A stretch of DNA of 64,000 bases from Dokdonella fugitiva. Lineage in GTDB: Bacteria; Pseudomonadota; Gammaproteobacteria; Xanthomonadales; Rhodanobacteraceae. Within the stretch, counting starts at the first letter, position 1. Each line of letters opens with the position of its first letter. Under the pieces are notes generated by a model. It was not told the origin of the DNA. It worked only from the letters and a program-made list of their open reading frames with translations, and made no database searches. Below are positions 17,730-26,326 of this stretch, in pieces. Where the stretch lies: positions 62,001-126,000 of the forward strand of contig NZ_JACGXL010000003.1 of NCBI RefSeq assembly GCF_014138265.1, given 5' to 3'. Made by a program: the position numbers and the translations under genes.

Positions 17730-18470
17730 ATGACGGCACGCGTCGCCCTCGTCACCGGTGGCACCGGCGGTATCGGCACCGCCATCTGCAGACACCTCGC
17801 CAAGCTCGGCCACAAGGTCGCCACGAACTACCGTGACGAGGCGAAGGCGAAGGCGTGGCAGGACGCCCAGCGCAAGGACGGCTTCGACTTCGCGCTCGCG
17901 AAGGGCGACGTCGCCGACGCCGCGATCGCCGAGGCGATGGTGCGCGACGTCGAGAAGCAGCTCGGCCCGGTCGAGATCCTCGTCAACAACGCCGGCATCA
18001 CGCGCGACACGACCTTCCACAAGATGAACGCGCTGCAGTGGCAGGAAGTCATCGCGACCAACCTCGGCTCGTGCTTCAACGTGACGCGCCCGGTCATCGA
18101 CGGCATGCGCGAGCGCAAGTGGGGCCGCATCGTGCAGATCAGCTCGATCAACGGCCAGAAGGGCCAGTACGGCCAAGCCAACTACGCGGCCGCGAAGGCC
18201 GGCATGCACGGCTTCACGATCTCGCTCGCGCAGGAGAACGCGAAGTTCGGCATCACCGTGAACACCGTGTCGCCGGGCTACGTCGGCACCGACATGGTGA
18301 TGGCCGTGCCCGAGGACGTACGCGCGAAGATCGTCGCGCAGATCCCGATCGGTCGCCTCGGCGAGCCCGACGAAATCGCCTACGCGGTCGGCTTCTTCGC
18401 GAACGACCAGGCGCGCTGGATCACCGGCGCGAACCTCGCGATCAACGGCGGCCAGTACATGGGTTGGTGA
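17730..18470 (+). CDS. phaB: Acetoacetyl-CoA reductase (copy 1)
   Basis: A 246-residue short-chain dehydrogenase that reduces acetoacetyl-CoA to (R)-3-hydroxybutyryl-CoA with NADPH, the second step of PHA synthesis. It has the Rossmann motif TGGTGGIG (9-16), NNAG (86-89), catalytic Ser138/139, Tyr152 and Lys156, and the PhaB-like block NGQKGQYGQANYAAAKAGMHG. It ends in GGQYMGW, also typical of PhaB. The start ATG at 17730 has ATGGAG upstream. The phaR gene follows after a repeat-bearing gap. No PHA synthase (phaC) lies in the window. Confidence 0.92.
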   Translation: MTARVALVTGGTGGIGTAICRHLAKLGHKVATNYRDEAKAKAWQDAQRKDGFDFALAKGDVADAAIAEAMVRDVEKQLGPVEILVNNAGITRDTTFHKMNALQWQEVIATNLGSCFNVTRPVIDGMRERKWGRIVQISSINGQKGQYGQANYAAAKAGMHGFTISLAQENAKFGITVNTVSPGYVGTDMVMAVPEDVRAKIVAQIPIGRLGEPDEIAYAVGFFANDQARWITGANLAINGGQYMGW

Positions 18471-18478
18471 TGTGCGTG

Positions 18479-18618
18479 CTTATCCGACGCCCTCCGGCGT
18501 CGGATACGCGCATCGCCAGGTGAGACAGGATGTCGAACGGGCAGCGGCGCAGGGATGCCTGCTTGGCCCGGTTTGCTTGCCCTTGAGGCGTCGGATGCGC
18601 TTATTCGACGCCCTCCGG
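18479..18618. repeat. Pair of related palindromic repeats between phaB and phaR
   Basis: A perfect 11-bp stem (18481-18491 with 18496-18506) lies just after the phaB stop. Its left part plus loop, 19 bases at 18479-18497, recurs at 18600-18618 with one mismatch. The second copy pairs with GGCGTCG at 18587-18593. No T-run follows, so this looks like a REP-type element rather than a terminator. The rest of the 259-base gap shows no gene. Confidence 0.7.
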
Positions 18619-18729
18619 AAGGGTACGAGGAAGGTCGCGTCCGCGAAGCCGGAGCGGGGTCGGCATGCGACCTTTGCTGCGCAGCATCCCCAACTGGTGC
18701 GCCGCATCACATTCTGCTAGCGTTGGCCG

Positions 18730-19224
18730 ATGACCACGCCCCGCATCATCAAGAAGTACCCGAACCGCCGGCTGTACGACACGGAGATCTCGAGCTACAT
18801 CACGCTCGAGGAGATCCGCCAGCTCGTGCTCGACGACGAGGAATTCGAGGTCCGCGACGCCAAGACCGGCGAGAACCTGACCCGCTCGGTGCTGCTGCAA
18901 ATCATCGCGGAGTACGAGGAACGCGGGCAGCCGATGTTCACGACCAAGCTGCTGTCGCAGATCATCCGTTTCTACGGCGATTCGCTGCAGGGTTTCATGG
19001 GTGGCTATCTCGAACGGAGCCTGCAGGTCTTCCTCGACCAGCAACAGCAGTTCCGCAGCCAGCTCAACAACATGCTCGGCCAAGGGCCGTGGTCGATGCT
19101 CAACGACCTCACCGAGCGCAACATGGACATGTGGAAGTCCTTGCAGCAGGGCTTCCTCACCGCCGCCGCGAACAGCGTGCGCGGTACGCAGGACCCGGGC
19201 AAGAAGAAGGACGGCAAGTCCTGA
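18730..19224 (+). CDS. phaR: Polyhydroxyalkanoate synthesis repressor PhaR
   Basis: A 164-residue regulator that binds PHA polymer and DNA and represses phasin and PHA genes when no polymer is present. The N-terminal PHB/PHA accumulation regulator DNA-binding domain is unmistakable: RIIKKYPNRRLYDTEISSYI (residues 5-24) and ITLEEIRQLV. A PHB-binding repeat region follows, then an amphipathic Gln/Met-rich C-terminal half (LERSLQVFLDQQQQFRSQL), as in other PhaR proteins. It lies between two phaB-type reductase genes, all in the same direction, which supports the PHA assignment. Confidence 0.94.
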   Translation: MTTPRIIKKYPNRRLYDTEISSYITLEEIRQLVLDDEEFEVRDAKTGENLTRSVLLQIIAEYEERGQPMFTTKLLSQIIRFYGDSLQGFMGGYLERSLQVFLDQQQQFRSQLNNMLGQGPWSMLNDLTERNMDMWKSLQQGFLTAAANSVRGTQDPGKKKDGKS

Positions 19225-19315
19225 CCGGACCGCCCCGCCGGCTCGCGGCAGGGCGACGCATCGCAGCAAAATCGAGCGGCGTTCGATGCCGCATCGCACG
19301 ATCCAGGGGCAATCC

Positions 19316-20062
19316 ATGAGCAAACGCGTCGCCGTCGTCACGGGCGGCATCGGCGGACTCGGCAGCGAGATCTGCAAATACCTCGCACGCGCCGGTCGCC
19401 AGGTGATCGCCGCCGACCTCGCCGCGCGCAGCGAGCGGCTCGAGGCGTTCCGTGCCGAAACAGCCGGGTTCGACGGCGCGATCGTGTTCGAACCGCTCAA
19501 CGTCGCCGACCATGCCGGTTGCGCCGCGTTCGTCGAGCGCATCGCCGCGCAGTACGGTCCGGTCTCGATCCTCGTCAACGCCGCCGGCATCACGCGCGAC
19601 ACGTCGCTGCGCAAGATGAGCGCCGAACAGTGGGGCGACGTGTTGCGCGTCAACCTCGACGGCGTGTTCAACATGTGCCGTCCGGTCGTCGACGGCATGA
19701 CCGCGCAAGGCTTCGGCCGCATCGTCAACATCTCGTCGGTGAACGGCCAGACCGGCCAGTTCGGCCAGACCAACTATTCCGCCGCGAAGGCGGGCATGCA
19801 CGGCTTCACGATGGCGCTCGCGCGCGAAGTCGCGAAGAAAGGCGTGACCGTCAACAGCGTCTCGCCGGGCTACTGCAACACGCCGATGGTGCAGGCGGTG
19901 CCCGAAGAGATCCGCAACCAGATCATCGCGAACATCCCCGTCGGCCGCCTCGGCGAGCCGCGCGAGATCGCGCGCACGGTCGAGTTCCTCGCTGCCGACG
20001 ACGCCGGCTTCATCACCGGCGCGAACATCCCGGTCAACGGCGGCTACTTCATCGATTTCTGA
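19316..20062 (+). CDS. Acetoacetyl-CoA reductase paralogue (copy 2)
   Basis: A second PhaB-like short-chain dehydrogenase, 248 residues. The two copies share the same framework, roughly half identical by eye: TGGIGGLG cofactor loop, Ser140/141, Tyr154, Lys158, and NGQTGQFGQTNYSAAKAGMHG. One difference is VNAAG where copy 1 has VNNAG. The C-terminus reads GGYFIDF instead of GGQYMGW, so substrate chain length or cofactor choice may differ. An AGGGG ribosome site precedes ATG 19316. It probably supplies (R)-3-hydroxyacyl-CoA to PHA; assignment as a second PhaB is from sequence and context. Confidence 0.88.
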   Translation: MSKRVAVVTGGIGGLGSEICKYLARAGRQVIAADLAARSERLEAFRAETAGFDGAIVFEPLNVADHAGCAAFVERIAAQYGPVSILVNAAGITRDTSLRKMSAEQWGDVLRVNLDGVFNMCRPVVDGMTAQGFGRIVNISSVNGQTGQFGQTNYSAAKAGMHGFTMALAREVAKKGVTVNSVSPGYCNTPMVQAVPEEIRNQIIANIPVGRLGEPREIARTVEFLAADDAGFITGANIPVNGGYFIDF

Positions 20063-20074
20063 GGCACGCGCGCG

Positions 20075-21151
20075 CTAGAAGTCGAAACCGTCGATGTAGA
20101 TGAAATCGTCCGGCGTGCGCTCGCAATCGTAGGTGACCGTCATCGGATCACCCGCCTCGACGACGTCGAAGTCGGTCGGGCGGATGCCGTACAGCGAGTG
20201 CGAGTCGATGTCGACGTCGGCATCGGTCCACTTGTGCGTCGTGAACTCGTCCGACTCCGCGGTCAGCGGCACGCCGCCGCCGTCGGAGAGGAACATGCCG
20301 TACTTCTGCAGCGTGCGCAGGATCACGCGCACCGATTCGTTGGTGCTGAATGCGTTCACGCCGAACGTCTGCTTGAGCTTGAGGCGCGAACCGTACGGCA
20401 CCGCGTTCACGTTCGTGTCCGAGGTGGCCAGCGTGCCGTGCGATGCCGGGTGCACGTACTTGTCGTTCGCCATGCGGTTGTTGCCGAGGATGAAGCGGAT
20501 CGCGTGGCCGAGATCGCCGTGCGCCTGGGCCGCGGTCCACACCTCGTCGGCATTGAACAGCAGCGGCGCGATCGGGAAACCCGCGCCGTCGGCGCTCGTG
20601 CAGTGCTCGCCGCGGCCGTGGCGCGGATAGGTCTTCGCGAGGTCCCAGCGCAGGCCGCAGATCGCATGCACGCCGGTCGCATCGGCGGACTCCGTCGCGT
20701 ACGCCTCGTAGAGGATCTTGCTCGCGTCGTTGACGACGAGCAGGTGGCAATCCTCGTTCCCGGCGTCGCACGCATACGCCGGCGGGCTGGTGCCCTCGAT
20801 GCCACCACCGGCGGGAACGGGAAACGGCGCGCCCGGCGCGTCGCAGTCGGGGCTGTAGTAGTCGCCTTCCGACGGCCACGCGACGATCGGCCGCGTCGTC
20901 GTCGATCCGTTCGCGTGCAGCACGTAGAACGAGAAGTCGATGTGGAAATCGAAGTCGCGATCGTCGCCCCATCCCGACGCCGAGAACGCGGCGAGGTGGG
21001 TCATCATGGGGCCCGAGTTCGAGCGCAACGTCGCGTGGCTGACGTCGACGTTCCAGATCGCGGTCGGCTGCGAGAAGCGCGGCAACGGCGCGGCCGCGGC
21101 GAGCGCCGGCAGCGCCGAGAAGGCACAGGCTAGAACGGTGGATCGGCGCAT
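20075..21151 (-). CDS. Exported protein of unknown function ending in DGFDF
   Basis: A 358-residue protein with a signal peptide (MRRSTVLACAFSALPALAAA) and several Cys that could form disulfides. I do not recognise a named domain. The central blocks (KILYEAYA, RGEHCTSADGAGFPIAPLLF, ADEVWTAAQAHGDLGHAIRF, KYVHPASH, VILRTLQKYGMFLSDGGG) resemble a family of secreted bacterial proteins I have seen with the same order of motifs but no assigned activity. The extreme C-terminus DDFIYIDGFDF is close to the IFxDGFE endings I associate with exported proteins of Dokdonella and relatives. The start ATG at 21151 is chosen because it begins the signal peptide. It converges with the phaB paralogue, 12 bases apart. 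Confidence 0.7.
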   Translation of the reverse strand: MRRSTVLACAFSALPALAAAAPLPRFSQPTAIWNVDVSHATLRSNSGPMMTHLAAFSASGWGDDRDFDFHIDFSFYVLHANGSTTTRPIVAWPSEGDYYSPDCDAPGAPFPVPAGGGIEGTSPPAYACDAGNEDCHLLVVNDASKILYEAYATESADATGVHAICGLRWDLAKTYPRHGRGEHCTSADGAGFPIAPLLFNADEVWTAAQAHGDLGHAIRFILGNNRMANDKYVHPASHGTLATSDTNVNAVPYGSRLKLKQTFGVNAFSTNESVRVILRTLQKYGMFLSDGGGVPLTAESDEFTTHKWTDADVDIDSHSLYGIRPTDFDVVEAGDPMTVTYDCERTPDDFIYIDGFDF

Positions 21152-21228
21152 CGGACTCCCCTCGCGATGGTGCCCATCCTCGCCCGCGCGAAGACGAATT
21201 TCCGCGCACTGCGTCGCAGCGGCCGGCG

Positions 21229-21837
21229 CTACCAGACGAGGTCGGCGGGGATGTCGTCTTCCGGCGACGGCGCCAGCGGGTCGCACAGCAGGACCAGCGC
21301 GTCCGGATCGATCGCCTGCGCGGCAAGCCCGGTTTCGCGGTTCACGAGCAGGTAGCGGCCGGCCAGCTGCACGACGGCGAGCTCGCCGCCATTGAGGCGC
21401 GGCAACTGCTCGACCGTGACGTAGATGCGGCGGATCTTGTTCGCGTGCGGGAAATGACGCGGGATCTCCGCCGCCGCGTCGTTGAGCGCGACGCCCTGCA
21501 GCAGTGCCGTGATCTTCTGCTTGCGCTCGCGCTTCTCGCGCGCGCGCTGCTCGGCTTCGCGCTGGTCGCGTTCACGCTGCTCGCGCTCGCTGCGATCGCG
21601 CAAGGCATAGGCCTTGGCGAGATCGATCTCGCCGCGCTTGCCCGCCGGCGGCGGCTGCGACGACGCGTTCCCGGCCGGCTTGCCGTGTGGCTGGCCATGC
21701 GGCTTGCCGTGGGGTTTCCCGGGCGGCCGTCCCTGCCCCGGCCGCTGCTGTTGCTGCTGCGGCCTCGGACGCGGATCGGATTTGGGCAGCGGCGCGAAGC
21801 CCGCCTTCAACAACTGGTCACGCAGGGTATCGGACAT
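21229..21837 (-). CDS. DUF2058 (YaiL-like) protein
   Basis: A 202-residue cytosolic protein of the DUF2058 family. The start MSDTLRDQLLKAGFA is the family signature. A long low-complexity linker follows (residues about 22-70), rich in Pro, Gln, Gly, Lys and His and including the repeated GKPHG unit. Next is a charged helix (RSEREQRERDQREAEQRA, about 82-99) and a compact C-terminal domain with IRRIYVTVEQLPRLNGGELA and RYLLVNRETG. YaiL has been called a nucleoprotein/polynucleotide-associated enzyme, but its function is unclear. The next gene upstream is slyX, across a 380-base repeat-filled gap. Confidence 0.85.
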   Translation of the reverse strand: MSDTLRDQLLKAGFAPLPKSDPRPRPQQQQQRPGQGRPPGKPHGKPHGQPHGKPAGNASSQPPPAGKRGEIDLAKAYALRDRSEREQRERDQREAEQRAREKRERKQKITALLQGVALNDAAAEIPRHFPHANKIRRIYVTVEQLPRLNGGELAVVQLAGRYLLVNRETGLAAQAIDPDALVLLCDPLAPSPEDDIPADLVW

Positions 21838-21930
21838 GACTCTGACACTCGAACAGAAGACCCGACAGCTCGGAGCATTCGCTCCCGCACCATTCCGGTC
21901 GGCGGCCGCATCCACGGTGCCGATCCATCG

Positions 21931-22147
21931 CGTCCATGCAATCGCGGCTGAAGCCGCTCCTACAACATCGAATCACCGAACGTCGACGATGAAACGTGCT
22001 TCTCATGAAAAGTGCGGCCATGGATGGCCGCTTCGACCCATCTCGTCCATACGATCGCGGCTGAAGCCGCTCCTACGACAACGAATCACCGAACATCAAC
22101 AATTGAACGTGCTTCTCATGAAAAGTGCGGCCATGGACGGCCGCTTC
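21931..22147. repeat. 104-bp imperfect direct repeat, two copies
   Basis: Two 104-base units at 21931-22034 and 22044-22147 agree at about 94 positions by my count. Each unit holds one hairpin with the core ATCGCGGCTGAAGCCGCTCC (21941-21960 and 22054-22073) and a second hairpin GCGGCCATGG(A)xGGCCGC near its right end. The flanking bases to 21838 and 22217 show no gene. The 380-base gap between the DUF2058 gene and slyX is thus essentially made of repeats. Confidence 0.85.
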
Positions 22148-22217
22148 TGGACCCCACCGAGCCCCACGCCTCACGCCCTTGCACCGTTCCTGCGTGCAGC
22201 GATCATGGACGATCGCA

Positions 22218-22433
22218 CTAGTAATGCGGCGGCGGCGGCTCGTCCTGCGCCGCCTGGCCCAGCGTACCGCGCACCGCCTGCAAGTCGCCGCGCAACGCGT
22301 CGAGCGCGTTGCGCAGCGCGTGCAGCTGGCGATCGTGCGCGGCGACGGTGTCGCTGAGCGCGACGATCGTGTCGTCGACGAACGACAGGCGCACTTCCAG
22401 TTCCGTCAGGCGTTCCTCCAGCGAGGCGGCCAT
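22218..22433 (-). CDS. slyX: SlyX family protein
   Basis: A 71-residue small cytosolic protein of the SlyX family, predicted to form a coiled coil. The heptad-like run LEERLTELEVRLSFVDDTIV and the Pro-rich end PPPPHY are the family's hallmarks. Its role is unknown. It sits three bases after the gmd stop in the same direction, so it may be co-transcribed with gmd, though the two have no known link. Length is normal. Confidence 0.9.
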   Translation of the reverse strand: MAASLEERLTELEVRLSFVDDTIVALSDTVAAHDRQLHALRNALDALRGDLQAVRGTLGQAAQDEPPPPHY

Positions 22434-22436
22434 GGC

Positions 22437-23567
22437 TTATCCGGGCAGTTTCTCGATCAGGTGGCGGCCGTGGCGCGCGCCGATCGCGCCGTTCGCCTCG
22501 CGCTCGGCGAGGGCGAGGTCGGCCGCGGCCATTTCGCGCACGAGCTCGGCGAAGCTCGTCTTCGGCGTCCAGCCGAGGCGCTCGCGCGCGAAGGTCGGAT
22601 CACCGAGCAGCGTCTCCACTTCGGCCGGGCGATAGTACTGCGGGTGGATGCGCACGATGACGTCGCCGGCCTTCACCTTGAGCGCCGCGTTCGACGCCTT
22701 CGCGACGACCGCGTGCTCGTCCGCGCCGCTGCCGCGGAATTCGAGCTCGAGCCCCATCTCGCGCGCAGCGAGCACGACGAACTCGCGCACCGAATGCTGC
22801 AGGCCCGTCGCGATCACGTAGTCGGCCGGCTGGTCCTGCTGCAGGATCAGCCACTGCGCCTCGACGTAGTCGCGCGCATGGCCCCAGTCTCGCTTGGCGT
22901 CGAGGTTGCCGAGGTAGAGGCAGTGCTGCAGGCCGCAGGCGACGCGCGCGAGGCCGCGGGTGATCTTGCGCGTGACGAACGTCTCGCCGCGGATCGGCGA
23001 CTCGTGGTTGAACAGGATGCCGTTGCAGCCGTAGATGCCGTACGCCTCGCGGTAGTTCACCGTGATCCAGTACGCGTACAGCTTGGCGACGCCGTACGGC
23101 GAGCGCGGGTGGAACGGCGTCGATTCGCGCTGCGGGGTCTCGCGCACGAGTCCGTACAGTTCCGACGTCGAGGCCTGGTAGAAGCGGCAGCGATCGCCGA
23201 GGCCGAGGCTGCGCATCGCCTCGAGCACGCGCAGGGTGCCGATGCCGTCCGCGTTCGCGGTGTATTCCGGTTCCTCGAACGACACCGCGACATGGCTCTG
23301 CGCGGCGAGGTTGTAGATCTCGTCCGGCTTCACCTGCTGGATCACGCGCAGCAGGCTCAGCGAATCGGTGAGGTCGCCGTAGTGCAGGCGCACGCCGGGA
23401 CGCGTGTCGTCGAGTTCGTGGTGCAGGTGGTCGATGCGTTCGCTGTTGAACGACGAAGCGCGGCGCTTGAGCCCATGCACCTCGTAGCCCTTGGCGAGCA
23501 GCAGTTCGGCCAGGTAGGCCCCGTCCTGACCCGTGATGCCGGTGACCAGCGCTCGTTTCTTTTCCAT
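22437..23567 (-). CDS. gmd: GDP-mannose 4,6-dehydratase
   Basis: It makes GDP-4-keto-6-deoxy-D-mannose from GDP-D-mannose, the entry to GDP-fucose, GDP-rhamnose and related sugars for exopolysaccharide or LPS. It is 376 residues, an extended SDR. Visible features are [19 protein letters not shown] (NADP loop), [18 protein letters not shown], the active-site STSELYG, the YxxxK motif in [10 protein letters not shown], and [10 protein letters not shown] with [11 protein letters not shown]. No fcl or rmd gene that would use the product lies in the window. ugd lies just upstream on the same strand, 79 bases away. Confidence 0.96.
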   Translation of the reverse strand: MEKKRALVTGITGQDGAYLAELLLAKGYEVHGLKRRASSFNSERIDHLHHELDDTRPGVRLHYGDLTDSLSLLRVIQQVKPDEIYNLAAQSHVAVSFEEPEYTANADGIGTLRVLEAMRSLGLGDRCRFYQASTSELYGLVRETPQRESTPFHPRSPYGVAKLYAYWITVNYREAYGIYGCNGILFNHESPIRGETFVTRKITRGLARVACGLQHCLYLGNLDAKRDWGHARDYVEAQWLILQQDQPADYVIATGLQHSVREFVVLAAREMGLELEFRGSGADEHAVVAKASNAALKVKAGDVIVRIHPQYYRPAEVETLLGDPTFARERLGWTPKTSFAELVREMAAADLALAEREANGAIGARHGRHLIEKLPG

Positions 23568-23646
23568 TGCCCTACGCTATGAATTCCACAAGCGGGCGAT
23601 GGTAGCGCAAAAGCCGCGGCGCAAGGGTTCGGCGCCCCCCTCGCGC

Positions 23647-24987
23647 TCACTGCGCGGCGATGCTGCGGCCGCGACCGATGCCGTAGTAGGCGAGGCCCGC
23701 GGCCTCGACCGCCTTCGGTTCGAAGATGTTGCGCCCGTCGAACACGACTGCCTGCTTGAGCGAGGCGCGGATGCGCTCGAAATCCGGGCTGCGGAACGCC
23801 TTCCACTCGGTCACGATGACGAGCGCATCGGCACCCTCGAGCGCGGCGTATTGCTGGTCGCAGAGCACGAGGTCGGTGCGATCGCCGTAGATGCGCGCGG
23901 TTTCGCCCGCCGCTTCCGGGTCGTACGCGCGCACGCTCGCGCCGGCCGCCCACAGCTGCTCGAGCAGGGTGCGGCTCGGTGCTTCGCGCATGTCGTCCGT
24001 ATTCGGCTTGAACGCGAGGCCCCACAGCGCGATCGTGCGACCGCGCAGCGCGGCGCCGAAATGGCGTTCGAGGAGCGCGAACAGTTTGCGCTTCTGCGCC
24101 GCGTTGACCGCCTCCACCGCGCTGAGCAGGCGCGGCTCGTAGGCATGCGCGCGCGCGGTGTACTCGAGCGCCTTGACGTCCTTCGGGAAGCACGAACCGC
24201 CGTAGCCGGCCCCTGGATAGATGAAGTGGTAGCCGATGCGCGGGTCCGAACCGATACCGCGGCGCACCTGCTCGACGTCGGCACCGACCTGCTCGGCGAT
24301 GTTTGCGATCTCGTTCATGAAACTGATCTTCGTCGCGAGCATCGCGTTGGCCGCGTACTTGGTCAGCTCGGCCGAACGCACGTCCATGAGCACGATGCGT
24401 TCGTGGTTGCGGTTGAACGGCGCATACAGCGTCCTCAGCGCGTCGACGGCGCGCGCGCTGTCGGCGCCGATGACGATGCGGTCCGGGCGCAGGCAGTCCT
24501 GCACCGCGTCGCCTTCCTTGAGGAATTCCGGGTTGGAGACGACATCGAACTCGACGCTCGCGCCGCGTGCGGTGAGTTCGTCGGCGATCGCCGCGCGCAC
24601 CGCGTCGGCGGTGCCGACCGGCACGGTCGACTTGTTGACGACGACCGCGTGGCGCGACAGGTTCGCGCCGATCGTGCGCGCGACGGTGATCACGTGGCTG
24701 AGGTCCGCGCTGCCGTCCTCGTCGGGTGGGGTGCCGACCGCGATGAAGATGATCTGCGCGTGCGCGATCGCGCTCGCCGCGTCGGTGGTGAAGCGCAGAT
24801 GCCCGCTCGCGTGGTTGGCGCGCACGAGCGGCTCGAGGCCGGGTTCGTAGATCGGGATCTCACCGCGCTCGAGGCGCGCGATCTTGTTCGCGTCGACGTC
24901 GACGCAGACGACGTCGTTGCCGACTTCGGCAAGGCAGGTACCGGTGACGAGACCGACGTAGCCGGTTCCGAAAATCGTGACGCGCAT
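23647..24987 (-). CDS. ugd: UDP-glucose 6-dehydrogenase
   Basis: It oxidises UDP-glucose twice with NAD+ to UDP-glucuronate, a precursor for exopolysaccharide and lipid A sugars. 446 residues. The N-terminal NAD loop is [12 protein letters not shown] (5-16). The catalytic Cys is in [16 protein letters not shown] (around residue 264). [20 protein letters not shown] and [15 protein letters not shown] are the conserved blocks between. The start ATG at 24987 has AAGGGA upstream. It is followed by gmd, making a nucleotide-sugar pair. A 13-base palindrome (25174-25186) lies in the promoter-side gap, next to a TAAAAT hexamer. Confidence 0.96.
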   Translation of the reverse strand: MRVTIFGTGYVGLVTGTCLAEVGNDVVCVDVDANKIARLERGEIPIYEPGLEPLVRANHASGHLRFTTDAASAIAHAQIIFIAVGTPPDEDGSADLSHVITVARTIGANLSRHAVVVNKSTVPVGTADAVRAAIADELTARGASVEFDVVSNPEFLKEGDAVQDCLRPDRIVIGADSARAVDALRTLYAPFNRNHERIVLMDVRSAELTKYAANAMLATKISFMNEIANIAEQVGADVEQVRRGIGSDPRIGYHFIYPGAGYGGSCFPKDVKALEYTARAHAYEPRLLSAVEAVNAAQKRKLFALLERHFGAALRGRTIALWGLAFKPNTDDMREAPSRTLLEQLWAAGASVRAYDPEAAGETARIYGDRTDLVLCDQQYAALEGADALVIVTEWKAFRSPDFERIRASLKQAVVFDGRNIFEPKAVEAAGLAYYGIGRGRSIAAQ

Positions 24988-25234
24988 GCGGCAATCCCTT
25001 CTTGGTTGGGTCCGGGCAGGTCCAGCGGGACTCGCCCCGACTCGCCACGCGCGACGACGGTCCGCGCGCGGCCCCTCGGCCCTTCTGGCCCGTTCTCTGT
25101 GAAAACGCACCGTTCCCGGCACGCGGAGCCCCGAACGCGACCCGGGGCTCTCTCGCTGGATCGTGGATTTTATCAGGCGTCGCCTGTCGTGCCCGCCACG
25201 CATCGGCCGCGACGAATGGCCTGCAACAAACGCA

Positions 25235-25263
25235 AAAGGCGCGCCGGTGACCGGCGCGCCTTT
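25235..25263 (-). terminator. Intrinsic terminator after the FKBP gene
   Basis: A perfect 13-bp stem (25235-25247 with 25251-25263) with a 3-base loop is followed on the minus strand by TTTT. It lies about 20 bases past the FKBP stop codon. The rest of the 296-base gap up to ugd holds no gene. Confidence 0.88.
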
Positions 25264-25283
25264 CGTGCGGAGTCGCGGACCGA

Positions 25284-26132
25284 TTACTTCTTGTCGGTCG
25301 GCTTCGCGGCGGGCTTGGCGGCCGCCTTGTCGGCCGGCTTCGGGGTCGCCTTCATCGCGGCGCCCGGCTTCGCCTCGCCGGCCTTCTCGGCCTTCTCGCT
25401 CGCCTTTTCGATGTCGAGCAGCTCGACTTCGAAGATGAGCGTCGCGTTCGGACCGATCTGGCCCGGTCCGTTCTCGCCGTAGGCGAGGTCGGCCGGCACG
25501 AACAGCTTGTACTTGGAGCCGACCGGCATCAGCTGCAGGCCTTCGCTCCAGCCCTTGATCACGCCGTTCAGTGGGAAGGTCGCCGGCTGGCCGCGGTCGT
25601 ACGAGCTGTCGAACTTGGTGCCGTCGATCTTCGTGCCGAGGTAGTTCACCTTGACCGTGTCGGTCGCCTTCGGCTTCGCGCCGGTGCCTTCCTTCTCGAC
25701 CATGTACTGCAGGCCCGAAGCGGTCGTCTTCACGCCCGCCTTCGACTTGTTCGCGGCGAGGAACGCTTCGCCTTCCTTCTTGTTCTTGTCGGCGGCAGCC
25801 TTCTGCTCGGCGACGCGCTTGGCCTGCAGCGTCTTCATGAATTCCTGGCGGACCTGCAGCGCTTCTTCCTGCGTCAGGGAGGTCTTCTCGCCCTTGAGCG
25901 TCGCTTCGAGCGCCTGCTCGACGACCTTGATGTCGATGTCGTCCTTGATCTGCGTGAGGCCGCGACCGACGTCCATGCCGACCATCGTGCTGATGCTGTT
26001 CTTGTCGACCTTGACGGTCGGGGCCGCCGGCTTGGCTTCGGCCTTGGGCGCGTCCTTGTCCTGCGCGATCGCGCCGATCGCGAAACTGGCCGCGAGGGCG
26101 GCAACGAGGGTCTTCTGCACGAAACGCGTCAT
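25284..26132 (-). CDS. Periplasmic FKBP-type peptidyl-prolyl isomerase (FkpA/Mip type)
   Basis: A 282-residue exported isomerase that speeds proline cis-trans turns and chaperones envelope proteins. It has a signal peptide (cleavage near AIGAIAQ), then an FKBP-type N-terminal dimerisation domain with helices ([14 protein letters not shown] to about residue 130). The FKBP catalytic domain follows ([39 protein letters not shown], and FEVELLDI). An Ala/Lys/Pro-rich tail of about 40 residues ([18 protein letters not shown]) is longer than in FkpA. An AGGAG ribosome site precedes the ATG at 26132. It ends at a strong terminator. Confidence 0.93.
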   Translation of the reverse strand: MTRFVQKTLVAALAASFAIGAIAQDKDAPKAEAKPAAPTVKVDKNSISTMVGMDVGRGLTQIKDDIDIKVVEQALEATLKGEKTSLTQEEALQVRQEFMKTLQAKRVAEQKAAADKNKKEGEAFLAANKSKAGVKTTASGLQYMVEKEGTGAKPKATDTVKVNYLGTKIDGTKFDSSYDRGQPATFPLNGVIKGWSEGLQLMPVGSKYKLFVPADLAYGENGPGQIGPNATLIFEVELLDIEKASEKAEKAGEAKPGAAMKATPKPADKAAAKPAAKPTDKK

Positions 26133-26326
26133 GTTTGCTCCTGAAGGTTGCGATTGTCTTGCCGGTGAATGCCCACGGGCGTCACGGCGTGACCGGACCC
26201 GGCCATCATGCGGGGCCGCGTATTGTGAACACGGCACCCGATGTTGGCAAACGGCGGTCGTCCCCGCGCCCGGAGCGCCGGTCCGGCCCCTGGGCGGGGC
26301 GGAGCGGCTGCGCCTACACTCTCCGG

